From an uncultured Propionibacterium sp. (GTDB lineage Bacteria > Actinomycetota > Actinomycetes > Propionibacteriales > Propionibacteriaceae): a stretch of 64,000 nucleotides of DNA. The position numbers and the translations under genes are program-made. Positions 44,094 through 55,134 of this stretch are shown here, one piece after another (position 1 is the first letter of the stretch; each line of letters starts with the position of its first letter). The stretch is taken from positions 1-64,000 of the forward strand of contig CALHWB010000033.1 of the NCBI GenBank assembly GCA_938036835.1. The letters run 5' to 3'. The notes beneath the pieces were generated by a model. That model saw nothing but the letters and a program-made list of their open reading frames with translations. It searched no databases and was not told the DNA's origin.

Positions 44094-44450
44094 CTACTCA
44101 TCAGTGTCCTCTCCCGCCGCTGCGGTGAGCTGCCTCCGGGCGATCCGTTCCTGCGCCTTCCGGTAGACCGTCTGGATGCGGGCCTGTTCTGCCTTGCCAC
44201 GAATCCCCACCCGCTGCCTACTTCGAGCAGGAAGACTCCAAATCCCTGACGATCGCCTCTTCAAGGTCACATTCGGCGTAGGCATCCTTCAGCCCCAGGA
44301 AATCCAGGAAGTACGGGTCGTGGAAGCTGTCGGCCGCAACCAACTGCGCCCGCTCGATCAAAGCCGACACTTGCTCCACGAGTTCGCCGCCATCCGCCCT
44401 GACAGACTCCGCAACGGCCTGAAACGGAGTCAGGTCCGCGCCAGAGCGCC
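44094..44450 (-). pseudogene. DUF1016 nuclease, internally deleted (right copy)
   Basis: The N-terminal piece DLTPFQAVAESVRADGGELV, EQVSALIERAQLVAA jumps to the mid-protein segment FHDPYFLDFLGLKDAYAECD, LEEAIVRDLES. In another frame the tail ARIQTVYRKAQERIARRQLT ends at 44094. The tail parallels the intact BREX-linked DUF1016 protein (ARIQHAYEAAAERVARREL). The catalytic D-ExK block is missing, so it is dead. Confidence 0.65.
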
Positions 44451-44725
44451 GATCGACGTGTCCGAGGCTCGTGCGAACTGATCGGCGATACCTGAGCTTC
44501 CTTGGCTCCAGCCGAATTGGCGGTACCACTTCACTGCGAAACGCGGGCCTGGATCGAAGTCGGATTCCTGCTCTCCCAGCACCTCGTCCAAAGTGGCATT
44601 GCTCAGCAACAAGGAGTCCTTCACACTCATGTCCGACCCGTCGGCCTTCCGCACCCGCGAGTAGCGGGAGAACACCGCGATGGCTGCCTGGGCCAGATCA
44701 ACTGGCGCGATGGCGCCCTGCATGA
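44451..44725 (-). pseudogene. DUF1156-type methyltransferase, C-terminal fragment (right copy) ending at tRNA-His
   Basis: TLMQGAIAPVDLAQAAIAVF, SRYSRVRKADGSDMSVKDSL, LLSNATLDEVLGEQESDFDP, GPRFAVKWYRQFGWSQG. The first half repeats the left fragment at 1923-2640. Similarity begins at the very base after the tRNA 3' end, so the gene was cut exactly there. It is a relic and marks the island boundary. Confidence 0.7.
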
Positions 44726-44800
44726 GGGTGGGTAACCGGACTTGAACCGGCGACCGCCTGGACCACAACCAGGAGCTCTACCAACTGAGCTATACCCACC
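44726..44800 (-). tRNA. tRNA-His (anticodon GTG)
   Basis: The minus-strand sequence folds as a tRNA. The eight-pair acceptor GGTGGGTA with ACCCACC plus C73 includes the extra G-1 typical of tRNA-His. The D-arm is AGCTCAGTTGGTAGAGC. The anticodon stem CCTGG/CCAGG encloses the loop TTGTGGT with GTG, and the T-arm is CCGGTTCAAGTCCGG. CCA is not encoded. The 3' end abuts the decayed methyltransferase, so it is a likely integration site. Confidence 0.95.
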
Positions 44801-44963
44801 ATGCCGATCCAGCCCGCACGATGCTGGATAGCCCCTGTAGCCTAGCGGCTCGATGAGCCAAGTGGAAATCGGCCATCGGCGGGGGTCCCCCGAACCCGGC
44901 ATGCCTCGCGGACGACCGGATCGGAGCCGCCCGGTAGGAGTCGTCCGGGGCTGTCGTGGCGGC

Positions 44964-45626
44964 TCAGCCATCGGCGGCCTCGTCGCTGCCCTCGAAGGCC
45001 TGCGCGGCCGCGCCCAGCCCGGTTAGGGCACCTTCGTGGTGGCCGGCGATGATGCGCGCCTCGGTGGTGGAAGGCCCCGGGGTGGGCACGAAGATCGCCT
45101 CGCGGTAGTAGCGCAGTTCCTCGATGGATTCCTGGATGTCGGCCAGGGCGCGATGGTTCCCGTTCTTGGCAGGGGTGTTGTAGTAGGCCCTGGGAAACCA
45201 CCGCCGGGCCAGTTCCTTGATGCTCGACACGTCGACATTGCGGTAGTGCACGTGGGCTTCGAGGGCCGGCATGTCGCGTGCCAGGAAGGCCCGGTCGGTG
45301 CCGATCGTGTTACCGGCCAGCGGGGCCTTGTGGGCCACCGGAACATGGGTTTTCACATAGTCGAGCGCCTGCTGCTCGGCTTCGGCCATGGTCAGCGTGG
45401 CCGTTTTGAGCTCTTCGAGCAATCCCGACTTGGTGTGCATCTCCCGCACCACATCGCGCATCTGGGCGAGCGCGGCTGTCGGGGGAGCGATCAGCAGATC
45501 CAGGCCATCCCCCAGCACGGTCAACTCGCCATCGGTCACGAGGACGGCCACTTCAACCAGAGCATCGGCGGTCAGGTCAAGACCGGTCATCTCGCAGTCG
45601 ATCCACACCAACATGTCGTCGTTCAC
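44964..45626 (-). CDS. orn: Oligoribonuclease
   Basis: A DEDDh 3'-5' exonuclease (220 residues from GTG 45626, or 216 from ATG 45614). It degrades two- to five-base RNA. DMLVWIDCEMTGLDL gives the first D and E. NTIGTDRAFLARDMP and GNHRALADIQESIEELRYYR give the other acidic residues and the catalytic histidine. The C-terminus is about 20 residues longer than in E. coli. The ATG is the conservative start. It is a core gene, the first behind tRNA-His. Confidence 0.95.
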   Translation of the reverse strand: MNDDMLVWIDCEMTGLDLTADALVEVAVLVTDGELTVLGDGLDLLIAPPTAALAQMRDVVREMHTKSGLLEELKTATLTMAEAEQQALDYVKTHVPVAHKAPLAGNTIGTDRAFLARDMPALEAHVHYRNVDVSSIKELARRWFPRAYYNTPAKNGNHRALADIQESIEELRYYREAIFVPTPGPSTTEARIIAGHHEGALTGLGAAAQAFEGSDEAADG

Positions 45627-45712
45627 CACGCCAGCATAGGGCTCACCGGCCGGCGATCCGGTCCTGCAACGTCGAGGACGGGCCCGGTCGGCTGCGGTCC
45701 GCGCATGGCCGC

Positions 45713-46939
45713 CTATTCGGCTGGCCGGGTCGCGGCGAGCTGTTCGGGGTTGCGTGGCACCCAGCGGGCTAGCCAATAGCCGCCAAGCAATCCCAGCCCA
45801 CCGATCACCCAGCTGCTGACGGCCAGCCCGGTCAGGGCGGCCACGCCGGCGATTATCGCCGGACCGGCCAGCGTTCCCCCGTCGGCCAGCAGGCGCCAGC
45901 CGGCCAGGAACTGGGCACGGCCGAAGCCGGGGGAGGCGTCGGCGCCCAGGGTGAGTACGATACCCGAACTCACCCCATTGCCGATGCCTAGCAATACGGC
46001 CACGATCCCGACCTGTAGGTAGGTGGTGGTGAAGGGCAGCACCAGCATGCATATCGCCAGGGCAAACATGGTGGGGACGCAGACCCACCACCGGCCGAAA
46101 CGATCCATGATCGCCCCGCCCGGCAGGAACAGCACCACATCGAAGGCCATCGACAACGCATACAGCAGGCTGACATCGGCCGGGGAGAAACCCGCCTGGT
46201 GGGCCCACAACGGAACGAGGGTCTGCCGGGAACTGCGCATCATCATCAGGCCCAGGCATCCCAAGCCGAGGGTCAACAGGGAACGCCGGTGCCGGTGCAG
46301 GACCGACCGGGTATGGGCGCGGTTGCCGTCGGCGTCCCGCTGTGCGCGGCGGTCGGTGGGCAAATCGGGCAGCACCAGCGTTACCAGGGCGGCCAGCAGG
46401 CTGGTGAGGGCGCCGAAGGCGAAGGCGTGGGCGACCTCGCCCCGGGACAGGATCGCCGAGGCCGCCAATGGGCCCAGGAACCCACCGATGCGGAAGACCC
46501 CACCCAGGCTGGACATGCCACGGGCCCGCCAGCGCAGCGGGATCGCCTCGGTGGCATAGGTCTGGCGGGCCAGCCCAAAGATGGATCCGGTCATGCCGTG
46601 GATGAACACCGCCGTGGCCAGCACGGGCAACGAGGTGGCCCAGAAGACCGCGAGCAGCATCGCGGCATCGACCAGGCAGGCCAGTATGATGCTTAGCTTC
46701 TCGCCGAGCCGGGCGGCGATGACACCGGCCGGCAGGTCGAACAGCAGCATCGCCAGCCCGGGCAGCGCGGTGATGGCTGCGGCGACTCCGACCGAGGCGT
46801 GCAACACCGTGGCCTGCACCGCGATCAGCGGTACGACCGCGCCGAACCCAATCGAGGCGACCAGCGTGGGGCCGTAGATGGCGATGATCAGGCGCACCCA
46901 ATGGCTGCGGGGCGGTCTGGGTTGGGGCGGCACGATCAC
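45713..46939 (-). CDS. MFS transporter
   Basis: A 408-residue membrane protein with about 12 hydrophobic segments. Typical elements are GVIAARLGEKLSIILACLVD in the first loop and GGAIMDRFGRWWVC in the second half, the A-motif-like G-x3-D/R-x-G-R pattern. YATEAIPLRWRARGMSSLGG also fits drug/sugar exporters. It begins GTG at 46939. The substrate is unknown. Confidence 0.88.
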   Translation of the reverse strand: MIVPPQPRPPRSHWVRLIIAIYGPTLVASIGFGAVVPLIAVQATVLHASVGVAAAITALPGLAMLLFDLPAGVIAARLGEKLSIILACLVDAAMLLAVFWATSLPVLATAVFIHGMTGSIFGLARQTYATEAIPLRWRARGMSSLGGVFRIGGFLGPLAASAILSRGEVAHAFAFGALTSLLAALVTLVLPDLPTDRRAQRDADGNRAHTRSVLHRHRRSLLTLGLGCLGLMMMRSSRQTLVPLWAHQAGFSPADVSLLYALSMAFDVVLFLPGGAIMDRFGRWWVCVPTMFALAICMLVLPFTTTYLQVGIVAVLLGIGNGVSSGIVLTLGADASPGFGRAQFLAGWRLLADGGTLAGPAIIAGVAALTGLAVSSWVIGGLGLLGGYWLARWVPRNPEQLAATRPAE

Positions 46940-46977
46940 TCATCGAGTCTTGCACCCGGCTAACGGATCGGGCAGGG

Positions 46978-47050
46978 CGCCCCCGGCGAGGATCGAACTC
47001 GCGGCCAGCCGCTTAGAAGGCGGATGCTCTATCCACTGAGCTACGGAGGC
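46978..47050 (-). tRNA. tRNA-Arg (anticodon TCT)
   Basis: The minus strand folds as GCCTCCG/CGGGGGC acceptor with G73, D-arm AGCTCAGTGGATAGAGC, anticodon stem CCGC/GCGG with loop CTTCTAA (TCT), and T-arm CGAGTTCGATCCTCG. It is 73 nucleotides with no encoded CCA. Confidence 0.95.
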
Positions 47051-47196
47051 AGACCAAGCCTAGTCCGCTGGCTCGGTGCTGGGCCAGTCGCGGGCATCGA
47101 CCGGGCGGCCCCGGCCCTTCGGGCACCGGATCGGATCGCACTCCAGGCCGCGATTCCCGGCGCGTTTTCCCCGGTGGCTCAGGCATCGACAGGTGC

Positions 47197-47227
47197 GCGG
47201 GGTCCCGGGTCGCGCCCCGGACCCCGC
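47197..47227 (-). terminator. Terminator-like hairpin after ABC ATPase gene
   Basis: GCGGGGTCC (47197-47205) and GGACCCCGC (47219-47227) are perfect arms with further inner GC pairs. It sits 23 bases beyond the stop of the minus-strand ABC gene. It has no T run, as is common in high-GC actinobacteria. Confidence 0.5.
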
Positions 47228-47249
47228 GGCATCCCGGCCGCCTCGGGCA

Positions 47250-48020
47250 TCATTCGGCGTGCCGGTCGGGGCCGCCGGTCACGAATTCGCGGGTGCGTTG
47301 TGCGTTCGGATGGTCCAATACGCTGGCCGGCGAGCCCTGCTCGACGATCTGGCCATCGGCCAGGAAGACCACCCGGTCGGCCACCTGACGGGCAAATCCG
47401 GTCTCGTGGGTCACCATGATCAGGGTTCGCTTTCCGGCGGATAGTTCCCGCATCACGGCCAGCACCCGCTCGCTCATCCGCGGATCCAGGGCGCTGGTGA
47501 CCTCGTCGAACAGCAGCACCTCGGGCTCGACGGCCAACGCCCGGGCGATGGCCACGCGCTGTTGCTGTCCGCCGGATAACTCGCTCGGCAACTGTTCGGC
47601 CACCTCCGGCAGGTGGACGCGGGCCAGCAGCTCACGGGCCCTGGCCTGCGCTTGCCGGGCCGAGCACAAGCCGAGCTCGGCCGGGGCCAGGGCGATATTC
47701 TGTAGGGCATTCAGGCGGGGAAACAGGTTGAACTGTTGGAATACCATGCCGATCCGGCGCCGGACCGGGGCAATGTCGGTCCCGGGAGCGCAGATGTCTA
47801 CGCCGTGGAATAAGACCTGGCCGCGATCGGGCACCTCCAGGCGATTCAGGCAACGCAGCAGGGTCGATTTCCCCGATCCCGAGGGACCGATGATCGCCAC
47901 CACTTCGCCGGTGGCCACCCGAAGGTCGATACCGCGCAGCACCGGCCGGCCCGCGAAGCTTTTCTGCACCCCGATGGCCTGGAGCAGGGGCTGTGGGCTG
48001 ACGGTCGGGTGCGTCTCCAC
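47250..48020 (-). CDS. ABC transporter ATP-binding protein (polar amino acid type)
   Basis: A 256-residue ATPase. Walker A is GPSGSGKST, the Q-loop lies in MVFQQFNLFP, the signature is LSGGQQQRVAIARAL, Walker B is LLFDEVTSALDP, and the switch histidine is in MVTHETGFA. The strong similarity pattern (QFNLFPRLNALQNI, ...FLADGQIVEQGSP) is that of GlnQ/HisP-like amino-acid importers. The GTG at 48020 is taken as start because family similarity begins just after it. No permease or binding-protein gene is adjacent in this window. Confidence 0.9.
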   Translation of the reverse strand: METHPTVSPQPLLQAIGVQKSFAGRPVLRGIDLRVATGEVVAIIGPSGSGKSTLLRCLNRLEVPDRGQVLFHGVDICAPGTDIAPVRRRIGMVFQQFNLFPRLNALQNIALAPAELGLCSARQAQARARELLARVHLPEVAEQLPSELSGGQQQRVAIARALAVEPEVLLFDEVTSALDPRMSERVLAVMRELSAGKRTLIMVTHETGFARQVADRVVFLADGQIVEQGSPASVLDHPNAQRTREFVTGGPDRHAE

Positions 48021-48153
48021 GCCGCCGATACTAGTACCTGGCACGCGGCTGCCGGGGCTGGTCGTCTCTGGCGGTATGGCGCCCGGCCCGCAGTTCGCGC
48101 CCCGCGATTTGCGTGCTGGGGTTGGCAGACCGGGACGCGGTAGTCTTGCCGGC

Positions 48154-49707
48154 ATGACCCATGACGCCAATACCTGGCGGCCGGTGGCGTCCACCCAACC
48201 GGTTCGAGCGACTGGACGCGGTGCTGCCGCCCGAATCACCAGGGCACCCGAAGGGCTGGGTATCGCCGGGGTCGGCCGGGCCGCCCAGTACCGGCGGGCG
48301 CGCAATGGCCTGGCTCGTCATGCGGATCCGGCCCTGCCCGGCTGGCAGCGATTCCTGCGCAACCCGTATCTGTGGCTCACCTTGCTGCTGACCGGCCTGT
48401 ACGGCTGGCTCGGCTACCTGAGCTATCGCATCATCGGGAACAATCTGATCCTGGAAATGGCGGACTACGCTAAAGAGCACAACATGCCTACCCTGGAGGC
48501 GACCTGGCCCCAGGTCAACGAGGCCTACTGGTCGGTGACCAAACTGGCATTTCCCACACTCGGCTTCTTCCTGGTCTTCTTCGTGCTGATCGATCGGCTG
48601 CGGCCCACCTCGTTGCTGATGAAATGGTTGGCCCTGGGCTGGGGTGCCACGGTGGCGGTCTTCGTATCGCTGCATGTCAACTCCTGGGCGGGTGACCTGA
48701 TGCGCGCCGAAGGCCCGATAGACCCCGCCCAGGGTGCCCGATCGGCGATCTTCTCGGCGCCTTTCGTAGAGGAAGCCGCCAAGGCGACGGTTCTGTTCAT
48801 CCTAGCCATCCTGTTGCGCCGCCGGATGGTGAGCGTGCATCAGGTGTTCACCCTGTCTGGCTTGTCGGCGGTCGGGTTCGCATTCAGCGAGAACATCGTC
48901 TACTACCTGAGGGTGTTCATTTGGATCACCCGGGTACCCGGTGAGGAGGTGCGGGCGTCGGTCGACCGGATCGTGTTGCTGCGGGGCGCCGTGTTGTGCT
49001 TCGGGCATCCGCTGTTCACCGCCATGACCGCTTTCGGGCTGGTGGTCGGTCTGCAGAACCGCAGCAAACTGGTCCGAGTGCTGGCCCCCGTGACCGGTTA
49101 CCTGGCGGCAGCCTTCGGGCACATGCTGTTCAACGGTTTCGCAAGTATCTCCGGTGACGTGCTGCCGATGGCGGTCGGTGGTTGGATGGCCAGCCTGGCC
49201 ATCGTGGTCCTGCTGGCCTTCCGTTACATCACCCAGACCCGCAATATCCGTGCCCGGCTGACCGAGATGGTGCAGTTGGGCTGGCTGCAGCCCACCGATC
49301 CAATGGTTTTCAGCAGCCTGTTCGGACGCTGGCGCATGGCCTTTGCGGGTTTGCTGCGGGGACCGCGCGTGTTCTCTAACACGCTGCGCCTGCAACGCAT
49401 CATGACCGAACTCGCCAATGTGCGTGAGGCGGAACTGCGCGGCACCATCGACGCGATGGCGATCGAACGGGAAAGAGAGCTGATCCTGGACGCGGGCGTG
49501 GCCCGGGTCTGGGCCGTGGACCGTAACGCGGGTGTGCGCGTCATCCCTCCGGAGTGGGGCGAGAAGTGGCGTGCCTGGCGTCGTCGCCGCCGCGAATGGC
49601 GTGCCCAACGCCGGGCTGCGAAGGCCGGTGCCAGCGGTGCCTGGGGTGCCTCGGCCGGGGCACCGGTTCCCACCACTGTTGGCGGTTGGCCGCCTGGGGG
49701 GCGCTGA
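48154..49707 (+). CDS. PrsW-family intramembrane metalloprotease
   Basis: A 517-residue multi-span membrane protein. Conserved catalytic elements are FVEEAAK (residues ~205-212), GFAFSENIVYY, FGHPLFTAMTAFG and AAFGHMLFNG. These are the EExxx, ExxxN and two H motifs of PrsW glutamic-type proteases that cleave anti-sigma factors. The soluble C-terminal ~130 residues are arginine-rich. The start ATG 48154 is the first in frame with similarity; an upstream open extension is antisense to the ABC gene. Confidence 0.88.
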   Translation: MTHDANTWRPVASTQPVRATGRGAAARITRAPEGLGIAGVGRAAQYRRARNGLARHADPALPGWQRFLRNPYLWLTLLLTGLYGWLGYLSYRIIGNNLILEMADYAKEHNMPTLEATWPQVNEAYWSVTKLAFPTLGFFLVFFVLIDRLRPTSLLMKWLALGWGATVAVFVSLHVNSWAGDLMRAEGPIDPAQGARSAIFSAPFVEEAAKATVLFILAILLRRRMVSVHQVFTLSGLSAVGFAFSENIVYYLRVFIWITRVPGEEVRASVDRIVLLRGAVLCFGHPLFTAMTAFGLVVGLQNRSKLVRVLAPVTGYLAAAFGHMLFNGFASISGDVLPMAVGGWMASLAIVVLLAFRYITQTRNIRARLTEMVQLGWLQPTDPMVFSSLFGRWRMAFAGLLRGPRVFSNTLRLQRIMTELANVREAELRGTIDAMAIERERELILDAGVARVWAVDRNAGVRVIPPEWGEKWRAWRRRRREWRAQRRAAKAGASGAWGASAGAPVPTTVGGWPPGGR

Positions 49708-49750
49708 CCTGTCAAAGTAGTGCTGTCGGGTGACCGGGAGGATGGGACTG

Positions 49751-51607
49751 ATGGATCTCGCCGGGGCGTTGACCGCCCTGCGGACTGCACTGGAGTCGGT
49801 GCGTTTACCGTTGGGGCTGCCCGATCAGCGGTCCGCCGATCGTCTCGCCCACCAGATCGTGGCACAGCTGGACGACTATGTGCTGCCCCGCCTGGCCGAT
49901 CTGGCGGCCCCGCTGCTGGCGGTGGTCGGAGGATCCACCGGTGCGGGCAAGTCCACCCTGGTCAATACCATGATCGGGCGGGTGGTCTCGCAGCCGGGCG
50001 TGATCCGTCCCACCACCAGATCGCCGGTGCTGGTGCACAACCCGGCCGATGAACACTGGTTTGCCGATGACCGGGTGCTGCCCGGACTGATCCGTTCGCG
50101 GGTGGCCAGCAGCGATCAACGCTCGCTGCAATTGGTTGCCGAGCCCACCCTGCCCCCGGGTCTGGCCGTGTTGGATGCCCCCGATATCGATTCGGTCGTC
50201 GAACAGAACCGCCGATTGGCTGCCCAGCTGCTGGACGCAGCCGATCTGTGGCTGTTCGTGACCTCCGCCGCGCGGTACGCCGACGCGGTTCCTTGGGAGT
50301 TCCTCCAGACGGCCGCGGAGCGGGGCGCCTCTATCGCGGTGGTCCTGGACCGGGTGCCGCCGGCCGCGATGTCGGTGGTGCCGGCCGATCTGGGGCGCAT
50401 GATGACCGAGCATGGGCTGGCGGATGCGCCGTTGTTCGCGGTTCCCGAGACCATCGTGGACGATGTGGGATTGCTGCCGGATGCGGCAGTGGCGCCGATC
50501 CGCACCTATCTGGCCACCTTAGCGGCCGACCGGGAGGCCCGCGAGCAGGTGGTGCGTCGTACCCTGAACGGAGCCATCGCCTCGTTGACCGGCCGGGTGT
50601 CCGAGGTGGCGGCCGCCGTGGACGCCCAGGTCGATGCCTGCCGGCAGCTGGAGGCGGATGCCGCCCGGGCCTTCGGGGAGGCCGCCCGGCAGGTTTCGGT
50701 GCAATCCAGCGATGGCACCCTGCTGCGCGGCGAGGTGCTGTCGCGCTGGCATGACTATGTCGGCACCGGGGATCTGCTGCGTGGCCTCGACCAGCGGGTG
50801 AGCGCGCTGCGTGACCGGGTGACGGGTTTCTTCAACGGCAACCAGCAACGCGGCGCGCAGGTCGGGGTGGCTGCCGGAGGTGGGCTGGAGGCACTGATCC
50901 GTGCCGAGGGTGAGGCCGCCACCGAGCGGGCGGTGTCGGCCTGGCAGGGCAACCCAGCCGGTCGCGAACTGCTCAGCCGGCATCCCGAGCTGGCCCGGCC
51001 GAGTGCCGACCTGGAAGCGGAGGTGGCGCGCACCATCCGGGCCTGGCAGACCGATGTGCTTGACCTGGTCGCCGGCGAAGGCCGGGGGAGACGCCAGGCG
51101 GCCCGGGTCGCCGCATTGGGGGTCAACGGGGTGGGGGCCGCGTTGATGCTGGTCATCTTCTTCAACACCGGCGGGCTGACCGGCGCCGAGGGTGGCGTTG
51201 CGGTTGGTACCACGGTGCTTGCCCAGCGGTTGCTCGAGTCGGTTTTCGGGGACGAGGCGGTGCGCCGGCTAGCCAAGCAGGCCAAAGCCGACCTGGATGC
51301 CCGAGTGGAAGGGCTGCTGGCTGGCGAACTGGTGAGGTTCACCCGCGTTCTGGGGCAGTTGCCCATCGACCGGGCCCAGGCCGAGCGGATTCGTCAAGCC
51401 ATGCATTCGGTGCATCGGGCCCGCGGTGTTCCGCCGGCCGGCTACCCGGCTGTCCCGAGCGAAACACCGGAAACCGCCGTATTGCCTGCGGGCAGGCGCT
51501 TCGAGTTGTTGCCTGCGAATGGGGCCGAGAGCGGTGAGGTCTACGAGGCCGAACTGGTCTACGACGAGGATTCGGGCCGGGGTGTGAGTCATGGCCAAAC
51601 GCGATAA
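49751..51607 (+). CDS. Dynamin-like / YfjP-type GTPase, first of a pair
   Basis: A 618-residue protein. G1 P-loop GGSTGAGKSTLVNTM lies at about residues 60-75. The expected G3 position reads LAVLDAPDIDSV and the G4 region VVLDRVP. A C-terminal membrane-associated segment follows (GVGAALMLVIFFNTGGLT). ATG 49751 is chosen because GGGAGG lies nine bases upstream. The next gene overlaps its end by 17 bases. Actinobacteria often carry such two-gene dynamin-like operons, some linked to membrane repair or cell division; the role here is not proven. Confidence 0.82.
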   Translation: MDLAGALTALRTALESVRLPLGLPDQRSADRLAHQIVAQLDDYVLPRLADLAAPLLAVVGGSTGAGKSTLVNTMIGRVVSQPGVIRPTTRSPVLVHNPADEHWFADDRVLPGLIRSRVASSDQRSLQLVAEPTLPPGLAVLDAPDIDSVVEQNRRLAAQLLDAADLWLFVTSAARYADAVPWEFLQTAAERGASIAVVLDRVPPAAMSVVPADLGRMMTEHGLADAPLFAVPETIVDDVGLLPDAAVAPIRTYLATLAADREAREQVVRRTLNGAIASLTGRVSEVAAAVDAQVDACRQLEADAARAFGEAARQVSVQSSDGTLLRGEVLSRWHDYVGTGDLLRGLDQRVSALRDRVTGFFNGNQQRGAQVGVAAGGGLEALIRAEGEAATERAVSAWQGNPAGRELLSRHPELARPSADLEAEVARTIRAWQTDVLDLVAGEGRGRRQAARVAALGVNGVGAALMLVIFFNTGGLTGAEGGVAVGTTVLAQRLLESVFGDEAVRRLAKQAKADLDARVEGLLAGELVRFTRVLGQLPIDRAQAERIRQAMHSVHRARGVPPAGYPAVPSETPETAVLPAGRRFELLPANGAESGEVYEAELVYDEDSGRGVSHGQTR

Positions 51608-53219
51608 CCGGATCACCCTGGTCACCCGGGTGGCCAGCCTATCCGAGGCAACCGAACTGGTGACCGGGCGGCTGGACGATCGGCTCGTGGCCCGTGCCCA
51701 GCAGGTGGTGGACCGGGTTGATCGTCGTCTGGCGTTCGCCGGCAACGACACCGTCATCGCCCTGGCCGGGGCAACCGGTTCGGGCAAGTCCAGCCTGTTC
51801 AACGCCCTGTCGGGTACCCGGCTGGCCGAGCCGGGGCTTAAACGTCCCACCACCAACCGGGCCATGGCCGCCTACTGGGGCGAGGAACTGCCCAACGAGC
51901 TGCTTGATTGGCTGGACATCCCCAGGCGCCACCTGGTGCAGGGCGACGATGCGATCCTGGGTGGGCTGGTGCTGATGGACCTGACCGACCACGATTCGAC
52001 CGATCAAGGTCACCGCCGGGAGGTCGATCGGCTGGTGGAGCAGGTTGACATGCTGATCTGGGTGGTCGATCCGCAGAAGTATGCCGACGCCGCGCTGCAC
52101 GACAACTATTTGAAACGGCTCGCCGGATATGCCGAGGTGATGCTGGTCGTGTTGAACCAGGCCGACCGGCTGACCCCCGACCAGCTGCGTCAGGCGATGC
52201 GGGATCTACGTCGCCTGCTGGATACCGAGGGGCTGTCCGCGACCCAATTGGTGGCTGCATCCGCGCTGACCGGGATGGGCATTGAGGCCTTGCGTAAGAC
52301 CATCTCGGCCACGGTTCGCAATAAGCAGACCGCGGCCGCGCGACTGGCCGCCGATGTCGGTATGGTGGCCCGGGAATTGCAGGCCGAGCTGGGCGTCGAA
52401 CAGGTCAGCCGGAAGGTATCCGATGCCCGTGCCCGGGCCCTGAACGAGTCGTTGGCCAAGGCGGCTGGGGTGGAGCTGGTCAAGGAGGCCGTCACCGCGT
52501 CCATGCGCCATCGCGGCACGTTGGCCACCGGGTGGCCGGTCACCGCCTGGGTGAGCAGGTTCCGCCCCGACCCGCTGCGGTTGCTGCATCTCGATCAGCC
52601 GCTCGGCGGCAAGCGCAAGACTCCGGAATTGGCTCCGGTGGGAGTGCAGCGCACCAGCCTGCCGAAGCTGGGCGGGGTACCGCAGGCCCGGGTGGATTCC
52701 GCGCTGCGCGGGCTGGCCGAGCAGGCAGCCCGTGGCATGCCCGATCGGTGGGCCAGGCGGATCCGCGGGGCCACCTTGACCCATCGGGAGCTGCTGCCCG
52801 ATGAGTTGGACAGGGCGGTGGCCACCACCGATCTGGCCATGGATCGCGGCCAGGGCTGGTGGCAGGTCATGCGGATCGTCCAATGGATCATCTTCGGCGT
52901 TGCGATGGTCGGTGGGCTGTGGCTGGTGGCGAACCTGCTGTTGGCCTACCTACAGTTACCGTCGGTTCCTTCCCCGCGGCTCGGCAGGCTGCCGCTGCCC
53001 ACGCTGCTGCTGCTCGGCGGCGGCTTGGCCGGGTTGCTGGCCGGCCTGGGGTCCCGGGTCGGGGTCGAGGCGGGTGCCCGGGCCAAGGCCGCCCGTGCGG
53101 AGCGGGTGCTGGTCCGCTCGGTCACCGAGGTGGCCGACAGACTGGTCATCGCCCCGGTGAACGAGGAACTCCGCCGGTTCCACGAGGCCCGGTTGGCGTT
53201 GGAGGAAGCCGCCGGTTGA
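51591..53219 (+). CDS. YfjP-type GTPase, second of a pair
   Basis: A 542-residue protein. G1 GATGSGKSSLFNAL lies near residues 58-71, G3 VLMDLTDHDS near 130, G4 VLNQADRL near 185 and G5 ASALTGMG near 220. Two hydrophobic segments at about 425-485 (IIFGVAMVGGLWLVANLLLA, LLLLGGGLAGLLAGLGS) anchor it in the membrane. The start overlaps the previous gene, so the pair is translationally coupled and probably forms a heteromeric membrane GTPase. Confidence 0.85.
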   Translation: MAKRDNRITLVTRVASLSEATELVTGRLDDRLVARAQQVVDRVDRRLAFAGNDTVIALAGATGSGKSSLFNALSGTRLAEPGLKRPTTNRAMAAYWGEELPNELLDWLDIPRRHLVQGDDAILGGLVLMDLTDHDSTDQGHRREVDRLVEQVDMLIWVVDPQKYADAALHDNYLKRLAGYAEVMLVVLNQADRLTPDQLRQAMRDLRRLLDTEGLSATQLVAASALTGMGIEALRKTISATVRNKQTAAARLAADVGMVARELQAELGVEQVSRKVSDARARALNESLAKAAGVELVKEAVTASMRHRGTLATGWPVTAWVSRFRPDPLRLLHLDQPLGGKRKTPELAPVGVQRTSLPKLGGVPQARVDSALRGLAEQAARGMPDRWARRIRGATLTHRELLPDELDRAVATTDLAMDRGQGWWQVMRIVQWIIFGVAMVGGLWLVANLLLAYLQLPSVPSPRLGRLPLPTLLLLGGGLAGLLAGLGSRVGVEAGARAKAARAERVLVRSVTEVADRLVIAPVNEELRRFHEARLALEEAAG

Positions 53220-53430
53220 GCGCCTTAGGCGCCTCGACGGGCACGTCCCGGGTCACCCGATCGCCGGCCCGGACTGCCCGTGGCTGCCGGTGCGGCCTGC
53301 GGTGAATCGGGTTGGCGGGATGTCTCCTGGCGTGCGGCATAATGGTATCCGGTCGTCATATTGACCCGAAACCACCAGCACCACCACCCGACGGTGTCCA
53401 CGCTTGTCGAACGAAGGAAGATCGCGCCGA

Positions 53431-55116
<1,686 letters not shown>

Positions 55117-55130
55117 GGCTGCCGGCAGCC
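55117..55130. terminator. Palindrome between convergent genes
   Basis: A perfect 14-base palindrome, GGCTGCCGGCAGCC, sits between the stops of ettA and the FAD/Fe-S gene. It could be a small two-way terminator. Confidence 0.35.
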
Positions 55131-55134
55131 CGGG

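Noticed and set aside
41962..44800. An active integrase next to tRNA-His
   Set aside because: Only an IS630 fragment and defence-gene relics are present; no tyrosine-recombinase motif was found in any frame.
44964..46955. A single ~660-residue protein joining orn and the transporter
   Set aside because: The first ~440 residues are antisense-type, arginine-rich and overlap the true MFS frame; only the orn part is real.
47416..48153. N-terminal extension of the PrsW protein
   Set aside because: It lies antisense to the ABC ATPase gene and lacks family similarity; the ATG at 48154 is the real start.
53220..53234. GCGCC-TTA-GGCGC as a terminator of the GTPase operon
   Set aside because: The arms are short, with no T run, and the site starts right at the stop codon; support is too weak.
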